In this document: positions 1-8,775 of the stretch, piece after piece | Layout of the letters: each line of letters opens with the position of its first letter | Position numbering within the stretch: position 1 is the stretch's first letter | Assembly: GCA_019218415.1 (NCBI GenBank) | Contig: JAHUUL010000002.1 | Location: 434,001-498,000, forward strand | Source: Dermabacteraceae bacterium TAE3-ERU27 | Lineage (GTDB): Bacteria; Actinomycetota; Actinomycetes; Actinomycetales; Dermabacteraceae | Direction: 5' to 3' | Length of the DNA: 64,000 bases | Notes under the pieces: model-generated | Database searches by the model: none | Told to the model about the DNA's origin: nothing | What the model saw: the letters and a program-made list of their open reading frames with translations, nothing else | Made by a program: the position numbers and the translations under genes

Positions 1-137
1 GGGGTCACCTTCCTGTGCACATCCCTTTCCCGCACCGCCGTCATTGCGCCGTAACGACGCGCGATGAGGCGCGCCGCCGGCGTCGTCAAAAACGTTACGG
101 TGGCGGTGAAGAGGATCAGGAATACGTAGACCCGCAC
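1..137 (-). CDS. wecA: WecA/Rfe-like polyprenyl-phosphate N-acetylglucosaminyl-1-phosphate transferase, N-terminal fragment
   Basis: Only the first 45 codons are in the window; the gene runs off the left edge. The protein begins at a GTG (137-135), nine bases after the stop of the sua5 gene, and reads VRVYVFLILFTATVTFL followed by TTPAARLIARRYGAM and then a basic stretch ending DVHRKVTP. That is one transmembrane helix followed by the loop typical of the MraY/WecA family, which moves a sugar-1-phosphate onto a polyprenyl phosphate at the membrane. Family assignment also rests on known order: in actinobacteria a wecA/rfe gene usually follows prfA-prmC-sua5. The catalytic Asp residues lie outside the window, so the substrate cannot be judged. 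Confidence 0.72.
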   Translation of the reverse strand, partial: MRVYVFLILFTATVTFLTTPAARLIARRYGAMTAVRERDVHRKVT

Positions 138-146
138 GGTATCCGG

Positions 147-1064
147 CTAGCGGTTTTCTTCATCCTGCGCGGGGTCGCCCTCCAGCGCCGCGAAGGCGCG
201 GCGGGCCGATTCCTCGGCTTCGCTGAGCGCGTCGTGACTCGGTTCCTCTGCGGCAGGGGCATCTACTACCGAGGCGGCTGAGTTTTCAGCCTCGGGAGCT
301 TCTGCTGCCTCAGCGTCATCTGCCGCTTTGTCGTCTGCCGCTTCCTCGGTTTCCACTACCTCGGCAGGCTCGTCTACCGAATCGTTTTCCCCGGCCTCTG
401 CAGAGGTTTCCTCTTCCTCCTGCGGCAGCGCGAAGATATCTCCCAGCGCGGCCACGATCTCTTCCTTGGAGAGAGCGCCCTGGCGCACAATCTCGGGCGG
501 CTCCACGGTGGCGTCAATGATGGTAGAAGCCTCACGAATAACGGTCTCGCCGCCGTCCAGGTAGACCTCTACCTCGTCCCCTAGCTGCGTCGCGGCCGCC
601 ACTACGGTGGTGGCGGCATCGCGTCCATGCCGGTTAGCACTAGATACGGCCAGCGGGCCGGTTTCGCGCAGCAGCTCGATCGCTACCTCATGATCGGGCA
701 TCCGCAGCGCCACGGTGCCGCGGGTCTCTCCGAGGTCCCAGCGCAGCGAGGGCTGAGAGCGCACGATGACGGTGAGCGGGCCCGGCCAGAATCGCTCCAC
801 CAGGTCTTCCACGCACTGCGGCACTTCGCTACCCAGCGCGTGCAGCACGGCGGTATCCCCTACCAGCACCGGCGGGGGAAGCTGGCGGTCGCGTCCCTTG
901 GCGTGCAAAAGATCCTGCACGGCATCGGCATTAAACGCGTCGGCCCCCACCCCGTAGACGGTGTCGGTGGGCAGGACGATCAGCTTTCCGTTGCGGATAG
1001 CCTCCGTGGCGGCGGCTATTCCCTCCACGCGGCCCTTTTCATCACGGCAGTCGTAAACACTCAC
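147..1064 (-). CDS. L-threonylcarbamoyladenylate synthase (Sua5/YrdC family) with acidic C-terminal tail
   Basis: Makes threonylcarbamoyl-AMP from threonine, bicarbonate and ATP, the first step of t6A37 modification of ANN-decoding tRNAs. The YrdC core is clear over residues 1-215: GKLIVLPTDTVYGVGADA near residue 30, KGRDRQLPPPVLVGD (the KxR motif) near 55-70 and PLAVSSANRHG near 137-147. The product is 305 residues; a bare YrdC protein is about 200. The extra 90 residues are not a Sua5 domain but a low-complexity Glu/Ala/Asp stretch. The partner enzyme TsaD is encoded at 10524-11576 in the same window. The gene lies in the order rho-rpmE-prfA-prmC-sua5-wecA and is probably cotranscribed with prmC, 23 bases upstream. 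Confidence 0.93.
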   Translation of the reverse strand: MSVYDCRDEKGRVEGIAAATEAIRNGKLIVLPTDTVYGVGADAFNADAVQDLLHAKGRDRQLPPPVLVGDTAVLHALGSEVPQCVEDLVERFWPGPLTVIVRSQPSLRWDLGETRGTVALRMPDHEVAIELLRETGPLAVSSANRHGRDAATTVVAAATQLGDEVEVYLDGGETVIREASTIIDATVEPPEIVRQGALSKEEIVAALGDIFALPQEEEETSAEAGENDSVDEPAEVVETEEAADDKAADDAEAAEAPEAENSAASVVDAPAAEEPSHDALSEAEESARRAFAALEGDPAQDEENR

Positions 1065-1087
1065 GGGTGTATTCTCCCACTCTTTTC

Positions 1088-1966
1088 CTAAAACTGTCCG
1101 TTAGCCGTACGGCGCGCCACCAAAAAACGTTCGCGTCCGGCCAGATCAAGCCTGGTTTTTATGTCGGTAAACGCCCCCGGAGCCTCTTCCGCCAGCATCT
1201 CTCGCGTAGCTTCTCCCTGCACGTCGGCGTGCTCCATCACAAAAAGGCCACCTTCGCGAAGCAGTTTAGCGGCAAGTCGCGCCACCTCGCGGGGGACGTC
1301 CAGGCCGTCCTCTCCCCCGCCGTAGAGGGCGCGTTCCGGATCCCAGCGCAGCACCTCTTCTTCGCGCGGCACCATGCCCGCGGGAATGTAGGGCGGATTG
1401 GCTACCACTACATCGCAGCTGGGGATCTGCTGCTCCAGCCGGGGATCGCTCACATCAGCCTGCAAAACCCGCCAAGCACTGCCGGGAGCGGTAAGTTCTA
1501 GATTTTCTCGCGCCAGGCTCACCGCATTCGCGTCCACCTCTACCGCATAGACGCTGGCCTGCGGAAACTCGTCCGCCAGGGCGCATGCCAGGGTGCCGGA
1601 GCCCGTACACAGATCGGCTGCAACCGAAACCTTTTCCCCGCTTGCGGCGAATTCGTGCACGACGTCGATCGCGATTTCGGTTTCGGGTCGCGGAATAAAC
1701 ACCCCGGGCTTCACGCGCAGGGTAAGCCGACGAAATCCCGTCTCCCCCAAAATCTGTTGCAGCGGCTCGCGCGCGCAACGGCGCTCCAACAGCGCGGCGA
1801 AAGTTTTTCGGAAAGATGCGGGCACCTCATCCACGAGCACCAGCGGCGCGCTCGTTTCCAGCGCGGAAACGAGCAAAACCCTGGCGTCGTGCGCGGGTGA
1901 GGGCACCCCGGCTTCGGTCAACCTGCGAGTCCCCTCCCGCAGCGCATCGCGCACCAGGGGGTGCAT
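1088..1966 (-). CDS. prmC: Peptide chain release factor N5-glutamine methyltransferase
   Basis: Methylates the Gln of the GGQ motif of release factors. Residues 1-85 form the helical release-factor-binding domain, and the rest is a Rossmann-like SAM methyltransferase. Visible motifs are the SAM loop DLCTGSGTLACALA near residue 118 and the diagnostic NPPY in VVANPPYIPAGM near 188, whose Asn-Pro-Pro-Tyr holds the target glutamine. The 292-residue length is normal. The start codon shares one base with the stop of prfA (TGATG), so translation is coupled to that of its own substrate protein. Confidence 0.95.
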   Translation of the reverse strand: MHPLVRDALREGTRRLTEAGVPSPAHDARVLLVSALETSAPLVLVDEVPASFRKTFAALLERRCAREPLQQILGETGFRRLTLRVKPGVFIPRPETEIAIDVVHEFAASGEKVSVAADLCTGSGTLACALADEFPQASVYAVEVDANAVSLARENLELTAPGSAWRVLQADVSDPRLEQQIPSCDVVVANPPYIPAGMVPREEEVLRWDPERALYGGGEDGLDVPREVARLAAKLLREGGLFVMEHADVQGEATREMLAEEAPGAFTDIKTRLDLAGRERFLVARRTANGQF

Positions 1967-3066
1967 CAGTCTGCTTTCGCGCCCGCCGCGGCGAGCATCG
2001 CCTCGCGGTCCTTTTCCATGGCCGAACGAATCACCGGGTCAAGGTCGCCCGCCAGCACCTGGTCGAGGTTGTTCGCCTTGTAACCGGTGCGGTGATCGGC
2101 GATCCGGTTTTCCGGGAAGTTATAGGTGCGGATGCGCTCGGAACGATCCACCGTGCGCACCTGGGAACGGCGCGTTTCCGCCGCCGCCGCGTCCTGTTCC
2201 TCGCGCATACGATCCAGCAGACGCGAACGCAGAATGCGCATCGCCTGTTCCTTGTTCTGGAGCTGGCTCTTTTCGTTCTGGCAGGAAACAACCACGCCGG
2301 TAGGCAGGTGGGTGATGCGCACGGCAGAGTCGGTGGTGTTCACGCTCTGTCCGCCGGGGCCAGAGGAACGGTAAACGTCGATGCGCAGGTTGTTGGCCGC
2401 CATGGCCTCCCCCAGCACCTCGTCTTCGTCTGTCTCGTCGGCTTCGGGAACCACCAGCACGCCAGCCGCAGAGGTGTGGATACGCCCCTGCGATTCCGTG
2501 ACGGGAACGCGCTGCACGCGATGCACGCCGCCCTCGTATTTAAGGTGCGCCCAGACTCCCTCCGCCGGGGTCGGATTTCCCTTGGCGCGGATGGACACAG
2601 CGGCGTCCTTGATCCCCCCGAGGTCGTTTTCGGTGGAGGTAATAACCTCCAGAGCCCACCCCTTACGCTCCGCGTAGGCACGGTACATTTTGAGCAGATC
2701 GCCCGCGAAGAGGGCCGACTCGTCGCCGCCCGCCCCGGCCTTCAGCTCCATGATGACGTCGCGCGCATCGTCGACATCGCGCGGGGCGAGGAGCTCTTCG
2801 AGCTTTTCCTGCAATTCCTCGCGCTGCGCGCCCATCTGCGTGACTTCGGCGACAAAAGAGGCGTCTTCCTCGGCCAGTTCCCGCGCGGCCTCGATGTCGT
2901 CTCCCAGCTGGAGCCAGCTGCGGTAAGCGTTCACTACCGGGGTCAGTTCGGCGTAGCGACGCCCGACCTTCCTAGCGCGCGCCGGATCGGCGTGCAGCGA
3001 TGGGTCGGACATCGTCTTTTCCAGCTCGACGTGTTCTGCTACCAGGTTGGAGACGTTCTCAAACAT
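1966..3066 (-). CDS. prfA: Peptide chain release factor 1
   Basis: Reads UAA and UAG stop codons and releases the peptide. The chosen ATG at 3066 gives [17 protein letters not shown] and a 366-residue protein, the normal RF1 length; the open frame runs further upstream but crosses the rpmE terminator and is not family-like. The universal GGQ sits in [17 protein letters not shown], followed by [12 protein letters not shown], both typical of class I release factors. There is no programmed frameshift, which separates it from RF2. It overlaps prmC by one base. Confidence 0.96.
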   Translation of the reverse strand: MFENVSNLVAEHVELEKTMSDPSLHADPARARKVGRRYAELTPVVNAYRSWLQLGDDIEAARELAEEDASFVAEVTQMGAQREELQEKLEELLAPRDVDDARDVIMELKAGAGGDESALFAGDLLKMYRAYAERKGWALEVITSTENDLGGIKDAAVSIRAKGNPTPAEGVWAHLKYEGGVHRVQRVPVTESQGRIHTSAAGVLVVPEADETDEDEVLGEAMAANNLRIDVYRSSGPGGQSVNTTDSAVRITHLPTGVVVSCQNEKSQLQNKEQAMRILRSRLLDRMREEQDAAAAETRRSQVRTVDRSERIRTYNFPENRIADHRTGYKANNLDQVLAGDLDPVIRSAMEKDREAMLAAAGAKAD

Positions 3067-3103
3067 CAGTGTCCTTACGAAAAAGGTGCGGCTAAAAGAG
3101 GCG

Positions 3104-3142
3104 ATAGAAAGAGCGCCGATGCGCATACGCGCATCGACGCTC
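3104..3142 (-). terminator. Rho-independent terminator after rpmE
   Basis: A 14-bp stem with one mismatch (arms 3111-3124 and 3129-3142, loop ATAC) is followed on the minus strand by TTTCTATC and then CTCTTTT. It lies between rpmE and the prfA start, so it probably ends or attenuates the rho-rpmE transcript. Confidence 0.72.
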
Positions 3143-3152
3143 TTCAAGGAAG

Positions 3153-3371
3153 CTACTTGCTCGCGGCCTTCTTGCCGTAGCGGGCCTCGAAGCGGGCCAC
3201 GCGGCCGCCGGTGTCGAGGATCTTCTGCTTGCCGGTGTAGAACGGGTGGCAGGCAGAGCAAACCTCGGTATTGATCTTGCCGCTGGTCTGGGTTGACCGG
3301 GTGTTGAACGTGTTACCGCAGGTGCAGGTCACCGTGGTTTCCACGTATTCAGGATGGATATCCTTCTTCAC
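3153..3371 (-). CDS. rpmE: 50S ribosomal protein bL31, zinc-binding form
   Basis: A 72-residue protein starting [19 protein letters not shown]. It keeps the cysteines of the zinc-containing (C+) form, in VTCTCGNTF and [14 protein letters not shown], so it is the standard bL31 and not the zinc-independent paralogue made under zinc starvation. It sits directly downstream of rho and upstream of prfA, the usual bacterial order, and is followed by a strong hairpin. Confidence 0.96.
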   Translation of the reverse strand: MKKDIHPEYVETTVTCTCGNTFNTRSTQTSGKINTEVCSACHPFYTGKQKILDTGGRVARFEARYGKKAASK

Positions 3372-3463
3372 GTCTTTTCTCCTTAGCTCGGGTCGCTGGG
3401 TCGGCAGACGCGGTTGCGCGCCGTGAACCAGAACCGTCGTTCAGTATCTCAGAAACTTAACCG

Positions 3464-5254
3464 TTAGTCATTACCCGCGCCGCGCGGCACCGGTGTGGTT
3501 TTTTGCACGGTCATCAAGAACTCGGTATTCGACTGGGTCTTCTTGATCCGCTCCAGCAGCAGCTCAAGCGCCTGCTGCTGTTCCAGGGAACTGAGCACGC
3601 GGCGCAGCTTCCACATGATCGCAAGCTCCTCCTTGCCCATCAGCGCCTCTTCGCGGCGGGTGCCGGAAGCGTTGACGTCGACGGCGGGGAAGATACGGCG
3701 GTCGGCCAGCTTGCGATCGAGCTTCAGCTCCATGTTGCCGGTGCCCTTGAACTCCTCGAAGATGACCTCGTCCATCTTGGAACCGGTCTCTACCAGCGCC
3801 GTGGCCAGGATCGTCAACGAACCGCCGTGTTCCACGTTACGGGCCGCACCGAAGAACCGCTTGGGCGGGTACAGCGCGGAGGAATCGACGCCACCGGAAA
3901 GGATGCGTCCGCTGGCGGGAGCCGCCAGGTTGTAGGCGCGCCCCAGGCGGGTGATCGAATCGAGCAGAACCACCACGTCCCGTCCCATTTCCACGAGGCG
4001 CTTAGCGCGTTCGATAGCGAGTTCCGCAACGGTCGTGTGGTCCTCTGCCGGGCGGTCAAAGGTGGAGGCGATAACCTCGCCCTTAACCGTGCGCTGCATG
4101 TCGGTCACCTCTTCGGGGCGCTCGTCAACCAGCACCACCATCAGGTGAACCTCGGGATTGTTCGTGGTGATCGAATCGGCGATCTGCTGCAGGATGATCG
4201 TCTTACCCGTCTTGGGCGGAGCCACGATCAGGCCGCGCTGGCCCTTACCGATCGGGGAAACCAGATCGATCACGCGGGGCGTAATGTTCGCCGGATTGGT
4301 TTCCAGGCGCAGGGTTTCGTCCGGGTAGAGCGGGGTCAGCTTGGAGAAGTCCTTACGCTGACGGGCCTGTTCCGGGGGCAGCCCGTTCACCGTATCTACC
4401 CGCACGAGGGCGGCAAACTTCTGGTGGTTGTTCTTGCCGCCGCGCCCCTGGGTGGGGATCTGGTTGTCGTCGTTGGCCGACTTCGGCGCCTTCACCTGAC
4501 CGGTGATGGCGTCACCCTTGCGCAGACCGTTGCGGCGTACCTGGTGCATGGAGACGTAGACGTCGCTCGCTCCCGGCAGGTAGCCGGTAGTGCGCACGAA
4601 AGCGTAGTTATCGCGGATGTCCAAAATGCCCGCGACCGCTACCAGCACGTCGTCTTCGTTTACGTCTTCTTCACCCTCGGGACCGTCGTACCCGGCGCGG
4701 CCGCGACGCTTGCGGTCACGGAAGCGGTTACGGCCACGGGTGTCTTCCCCACGCTGACGATCGTCGCGCTGACGATCCTCGCGGCGGTTACGGGAGCGTC
4801 CCCGCTCTGCGTCGGGGAGGTCGATTTCTTCTACCCGGCGCGGGCGATTGCGGCGTCCCTGCGGCAGTTCGATCTGAGGGGTTTCCCCGCCGCGCTCTTC
4901 GCGGCCCTGTTCGCGCTGGCGAGATTCGCCGCGCGACGTTTCCGCGTCCCGTTCGCGGCGTGCGGGGCGGTCCTGGCCTAGGTCCTCACGCCCGGCGGAC
5001 TCTTCGCGGCGCGGGGACTGCGCTTCGCGGGTGTTTACGCTCTTTTCGTCACGCTTTTCCTCGCGCGATCCGGCCCGCCCGGTATCGGCGGCGTCCTGCT
5101 TCTGCGAGCGTGCGCCTGCGGAGGCCTGCCCGATGGCGGAAATCAGCTCGCCTTTACGCAGCTTACGCACGCCCTTAATTCCCAGGGAGGAAGCTATGGC
5201 CTGCAGCTCCGGCAGCTTCTTCGCGCTGAGCGGGCTGGTGTTGGTGTCTGTCAC
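3464..5254 (-). CDS. rho: Transcription termination factor Rho with long Arg/Asp/Glu-rich insertion
   Basis: RNA-dependent hexameric ATPase that ends transcription. The N-terminal helical domain (residues 1-45, SAKKLPELQAIASSLGI) is separated from the RNA-binding OB fold (from about residue 200, LVAVAGILDIRDNYAFVRT) by some 150 residues rich in Arg, Asp, Glu and Gln. The ATPase domain carries Walker A VAPPKTGKT, Walker B VVVLLDSITRLGRAYN and the secondary-channel region GGVDSSALYPPKRFFGAAR. Length is 596 residues against about 420 in E. coli; such insertions are known in actinobacterial Rho. Translation starts at GTG 5254 behind AAAGGA. Confidence 0.96.
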   Translation of the reverse strand: MTDTNTSPLSAKKLPELQAIASSLGIKGVRKLRKGELISAIGQASAGARSQKQDAADTGRAGSREEKRDEKSVNTREAQSPRREESAGREDLGQDRPARRERDAETSRGESRQREQGREERGGETPQIELPQGRRNRPRRVEEIDLPDAERGRSRNRREDRQRDDRQRGEDTRGRNRFRDRKRRGRAGYDGPEGEEDVNEDDVLVAVAGILDIRDNYAFVRTTGYLPGASDVYVSMHQVRRNGLRKGDAITGQVKAPKSANDDNQIPTQGRGGKNNHQKFAALVRVDTVNGLPPEQARQRKDFSKLTPLYPDETLRLETNPANITPRVIDLVSPIGKGQRGLIVAPPKTGKTIILQQIADSITTNNPEVHLMVVLVDERPEEVTDMQRTVKGEVIASTFDRPAEDHTTVAELAIERAKRLVEMGRDVVVLLDSITRLGRAYNLAAPASGRILSGGVDSSALYPPKRFFGAARNVEHGGSLTILATALVETGSKMDEVIFEEFKGTGNMELKLDRKLADRRIFPAVDVNASGTRREEALMGKEELAIMWKLRRVLSSLEQQQALELLLERIKKTQSNTEFLMTVQKTTPVPRGAGND

Positions 5255-5436
5255 CTAGTTGTCCTTTCCCGTCGCTAGATACGCGGCGGTGACTTATGCA
5301 AAAGGCTGAGCGAGGAGAAAAAGTTACGTGTTTTCGCTGCCGCTACCTAAGCGGCGCTTCCACGCCCAATGACGGAAGGGATGCTTCGGCCGCGTGAATA
5401 GCGACTCCCCCTAATTAACCGTCCTGCCCCGTAATC
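5255..5436 (-). promoter_or_regulatory. Intergenic region upstream of rho
   Basis: This 182-bp gap lies between the thrB stop and the rho start and must hold the promoter and leader of the rho cluster. The AAAGGA ribosome site of rho is visible. I cannot point to a convincing -35/-10 pair. Rho is often autoregulated through its leader, but no specific element was recognised here. Confidence 0.4.
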
Positions 5437-6360
5437 CTAACACGGGATGAGACGCTGCAACGCTCCCTTGGCAGCAAGTCCGGGAGAAGCCACGCGCCAG
5501 CTCTGCGGGTCCGCGACTACGTTGCGTACCGTCTCACGCATTTCCTGGCCCGGCTGCGCAAACACGATCACGGTCGGCCCCGCACCGGAGATCGCAGCGG
5601 GATACCCCTGGCTACGCAGGACGCGCACCAGTTCTACGCTCTCCGGCATGCCGGGAGCGCGATACTCCTGATGCAAGACATCGACGGTCGCGTCGAAGAG
5701 GAGTTCCGGGGCGCTGGTAAGGGCGTACGAAAGCAGCGCCCCGCGCCCCGCCGCGAACGCCGCGTCAGCGTGGGGAACGCTCTCGGGCAAAAGGCCCCGC
5801 GCCGATTCGGTCGAAAGCCGATTCTCCGGCACCAGCACCGTAACGGGCCAGCTCACTCCCTCGCGCAATGCCAGGCGGGTAAAGCCCAGCCGATCCCCGT
5901 GTCCCCAGGCCAGGGTGACGCCGCCGAGCAGCGCCGGGGCGGCGTTATCCGGGTGCCCCTCGAACTCCGTGGCAAGCTGCAAAATCGCCCGTTCGTCGAG
6001 GACCTCCGGGTCCGAAATCAGGCCGCGCGCAAGCAGGATTCCCGCCAGGGTGGCGGCGGCAGAGGAGCCCAGGCCCCGCCCGTGCGGAATGCGATTCACA
6101 CAGGTCAGGTTCACGCCTATCTGCGGCGCCCCCACGGCGTCGAGGGTGCGGCGTAGCGCGCGCACCACCAGGTGGTTTTCGTCTCGCGGCAGTTCCTGTG
6201 CGCCCTCCCCCGAGATTTCGATGTTTACTCCCCCGGCCACGGCCTCCAGGGAAAGGTCATCGCACAGCTCCAGCGCCAACCCCGCACAGTCGAAAGCCGG
6301 GCCCAGGTTTGCGCTGGTGGCGGGAACGCTGACGCGCGCTTTCGCGTTTACTATCCTCAT
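5437..6360 (-). CDS. thrB: Homoserine kinase
   Basis: Phosphorylates L-homoserine to O-phosphohomoserine for threonine synthesis. It is a GHMP kinase: the ATP loop PHGRGLGSSAAATLAGILLA is near residues 91-110, the N-terminal strand VSVPATSANLGPAFD is typical of ThrB, and the C-terminal GHMP motif appears as AAISGAGPTVIVFA. The length of 307 residues is normal. It starts 13 bases after thrC and is the last gene of lysA-hom-thrC-thrB, so its substrate comes from Hom and its product is used by ThrC. Confidence 0.96.
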   Translation of the reverse strand: MRIVNAKARVSVPATSANLGPAFDCAGLALELCDDLSLEAVAGGVNIEISGEGAQELPRDENHLVVRALRRTLDAVGAPQIGVNLTCVNRIPHGRGLGSSAAATLAGILLARGLISDPEVLDERAILQLATEFEGHPDNAAPALLGGVTLAWGHGDRLGFTRLALREGVSWPVTVLVPENRLSTESARGLLPESVPHADAAFAAGRGALLSYALTSAPELLFDATVDVLHQEYRAPGMPESVELVRVLRSQGYPAAISGAGPTVIVFAQPGQEMRETVRNVVADPQSWRVASPGLAAKGALQRLIPC

Positions 6361-6373
6361 TTAGGCGCAGCCC

Positions 6374-7438
6374 TTACAGTCCCATCGCCCGCGCTGCGGC
6401 GTCGGTATCTACCGAGATTTCGGTTGCGGCCATCTCTCGTCCCGACAGGGCCGTGTCGATGTCCTTTAAGCCGTTGCCCGTCACGGTGATGACGAAGCGC
6501 TTTCCTTCGGGTACCTCGCCCAGCGCGGCCTTCTTGAGCAGGCCCGCGACTCCGGCCGCCGAGGCGGGCTCCACGAAGATCCCCACCTCGCTCGCCAGCT
6601 TCGCCTGCGCCGCCAGGATTTCCTCGTCCGTTACGGCGGTGAAAGCGCCGCCAGATTCGCGCTGCGCGGCCAGCGCCAGGTCCCAGGAGGCGGGTGCCCC
6701 GATGCGAATCGCGGTTGCCACCGTCTCCGGGTTCTTCACCGGCCCGCCCTGCAGGAACGGAGCCGCGCCTGCGGCCTGGAAGCCCCACATAATCGGCAGG
6801 TTAGCGGTCACTCCCGCCTCGCGGTATTCGCGATACCCCATCCAGTAGGCGGAAATGTTGCCGGCGTTACCAACCGGCAGCAGGTGGTAATCGGGGGCCG
6901 CACCGAGGGCGTCGCAGACCTCGAAAGCCGCCGTCTTTTGCCCCTGCAACCGGAACGGATTAACGGAGTTCACCAGCTCTACCGGGTAGTTGGCGTGCAG
7001 CTTGCGGGCGATGTTCAGGCAGTCGTCGAAGTTGCCATCCACCTGGATCAGTTCGGCCCCGTGCAGCACCGCCTGCGCCAGTTTCCCGGCGGCGATCTTT
7101 CCCTTGGGAAGCAGCACCACGCAGCGCAGCCCGGCCCTGGTCGCGTAGGCGGCGGCCGACGCGCTCGTGTTGCCGGTAGAGGCACAAACCACCACTTCGG
7201 CTCCCGCGCTCTTGGCCTTCGACATCGCGCTCACCATGCCACGATCCTTGAACGAGCCGGTCGGGTTAGCACCCTCAACCTTGATGTGTACCTCGCCCGC
7301 GACCAGGTCGGAAAGCAGCGGCGAATGCACCAGCGGCGTGCCTCCTTCGCCGAGGGTGAGCATGCATTCGTCATCGTTGAAGGGCAGGAAATCACGGTAT
7401 TCGGCGATCACGCCACGCCACTGGTGGGCCATTTTCAT
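6374..7438 (-). CDS. thrC: Threonine synthase
   Basis: PLP enzyme that converts O-phosphohomoserine to threonine. The cofactor lysine is in [18 protein letters not shown] (near residue 60), the substrate loop appears as [15 protein letters not shown], and a glycine-rich phosphate cup is in [15 protein letters not shown]. With 354 residues it is the short actinobacterial class. It overlaps the end of hom by four bases (ATGA). An in-frame second ATG two codons on (MKMAHQW) is an equally possible start. Confidence 0.96.
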   Translation of the reverse strand: MKMAHQWRGVIAEYRDFLPFNDDECMLTLGEGGTPLVHSPLLSDLVAGEVHIKVEGANPTGSFKDRGMVSAMSKAKSAGAEVVVCASTGNTSASAAAYATRAGLRCVVLLPKGKIAAGKLAQAVLHGAELIQVDGNFDDCLNIARKLHANYPVELVNSVNPFRLQGQKTAAFEVCDALGAAPDYHLLPVGNAGNISAYWMGYREYREAGVTANLPIMWGFQAAGAAPFLQGGPVKNPETVATAIRIGAPASWDLALAAQRESGGAFTAVTDEEILAAQAKLASEVGIFVEPASAAGVAGLLKKAALGEVPEGKRFVITVTGNGLKDIDTALSGREMAATEISVDTDAAARAMGL

Positions 7439-8733
7439 TCTCCTTCTACGCGCAGCACGCTAAGCACTCGCGCCACTGATTCGCTATTTGCCAGTTGCGC
7501 CAGCGCGTCCTGCATCGCGGATTCGCTAGCCAGGTGGGTGACGGCTTCCAGGGCCGCGTATTCGTCTCCGTCACCGTCCCCGCAGGGCAGCGGTTCCTGG
7601 TGCACCGTGGCGATGGAGATACCGTTCTCGCTCAGCACCGACGCTACCGCGGCGAGCACGCCGGGGCGATCGTGCACCTGCAGCGAAACATAGAAACGGC
7701 TGCGCAGTTCGCTAAGCGGCACTATGGCCAGGTCTGCGTAGCGGGATTCGCGCGGGCCGTGCCCGGAAACGACCCGGTTGCGCGCGGCGGTGACCAGATC
7801 CCCCAGCACGGCGGAGGCAGTCGGTGCGCCGCCCGCCCCCTGCCCGTAAAACATGAGGCTGCCCGCAGCTTCCGCCTCCACAAAGACCGCGTTGTATGCG
7901 CCGCTCACGGAGGCCAGCGGGTGATTCTTGCGCAGCATAACCGGGTACACGCGCGCGGAAACGCCGTTTTCTAGGCGTTCCGCGATGCTGAGCAGCTTCA
8001 CCACCCGGCCTATGCGTTCGGCTGCGCGGATGTCGGCGCTGGAGATTTCCCTGATGCCCTCGGCGGTCACGTCGGCCAGGCCCACCCTGGTGTGGAACGC
8101 CAGCGATCCCAGGATCGCGGCCTTGGCCGCCGCGTCCAGCCCGTCCACGTCGGCCGTCGGGTCTGCCTCGGCGTAGCCGAGCTCCTGCGCCTTGGCGAGC
8201 GCCTGCGAGAACGACTGCCCGGTGCGGGTCATCGCGTCCAGGATGTAGTTCGTGGTGCCGTTTACGATCCCCAGCACACGGTTCACGCTGTCCCCCGCCA
8301 GGGATTCGCGGATCGGCCGCACCAGCGGAATGGCTCCCGCCACCGCCGCCTCGTAATAGATATCCACGCCGTTTTTATCCGCCGCTTCGTAAAGCTTGGC
8401 TCCCTGCTGCGCCAGCAGTGCCTTGTTGGCGGTGACCACGCTCGCGCCGGATGCGATGGCCTTCAGCAGCAGCGTCCCCGCCGGTTCGATTCCGCCCATG
8501 ACCTCGACGACGATGTCGGCATCGGCTACCAGGCTCTTAGCGTCATCGGTCAGCAGGTCGCGGGGAATATGCTCGCCCCTGTCCCGCGCTAGGTCGCGCA
8601 CGGCAACTCCGGTCACCCGATAGGGCGCGCCGATCCGGTGTTCGAGGTCGTCACGCTGCTCAGCAAGCAGGCGCATGACCTCCGCGCCCACGGTTCCGGC
8701 ACCGAGCACGGCGATACGCAGGGTAGGGGTCAT
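7435..8733 (-). CDS. hom: Homoserine dehydrogenase with ACT domain
   Basis: Reduces aspartate semialdehyde to homoserine, the branch point to threonine and methionine. The nucleotide-binding Rossmann loop is [16 protein letters not shown] at the N-terminus. The catalytic domain includes [24 protein letters not shown] and the region [19 protein letters not shown]. The last 80 residues ([20 protein letters not shown]) form an ACT domain, consistent with threonine feedback. Length 432 residues, as in corynebacteria. The ribosome site AAAGGAGAG lies just upstream and the gene is translationally coupled to thrC. Confidence 0.97.
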   Translation of the reverse strand: MTPTLRIAVLGAGTVGAEVMRLLAEQRDDLEHRIGAPYRVTGVAVRDLARDRGEHIPRDLLTDDAKSLVADADIVVEVMGGIEPAGTLLLKAIASGASVVTANKALLAQQGAKLYEAADKNGVDIYYEAAVAGAIPLVRPIRESLAGDSVNRVLGIVNGTTNYILDAMTRTGQSFSQALAKAQELGYAEADPTADVDGLDAAAKAAILGSLAFHTRVGLADVTAEGIREISSADIRAAERIGRVVKLLSIAERLENGVSARVYPVMLRKNHPLASVSGAYNAVFVEAEAAGSLMFYGQGAGGAPTASAVLGDLVTAARNRVVSGHGPRESRYADLAIVPLSELRSRFYVSLQVHDRPGVLAAVASVLSENGISIATVHQEPLPCGDGDGDEYAALEAVTHLASESAMQDALAQLANSESVARVLSVLRVEGE

Positions 8734-8775
8734 ATCTCTCTCCTTTGGGTTTCCCGGGCCAACGGCCCGGCGTGG

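Noticed and set aside
3503-4981. Long open frame on the plus strand opposite rho
   Set aside because: It mirrors the codon bias of rho in a high-GC genome; the product has no family-like motif, no ribosome site, and rho is certain on the other strand.
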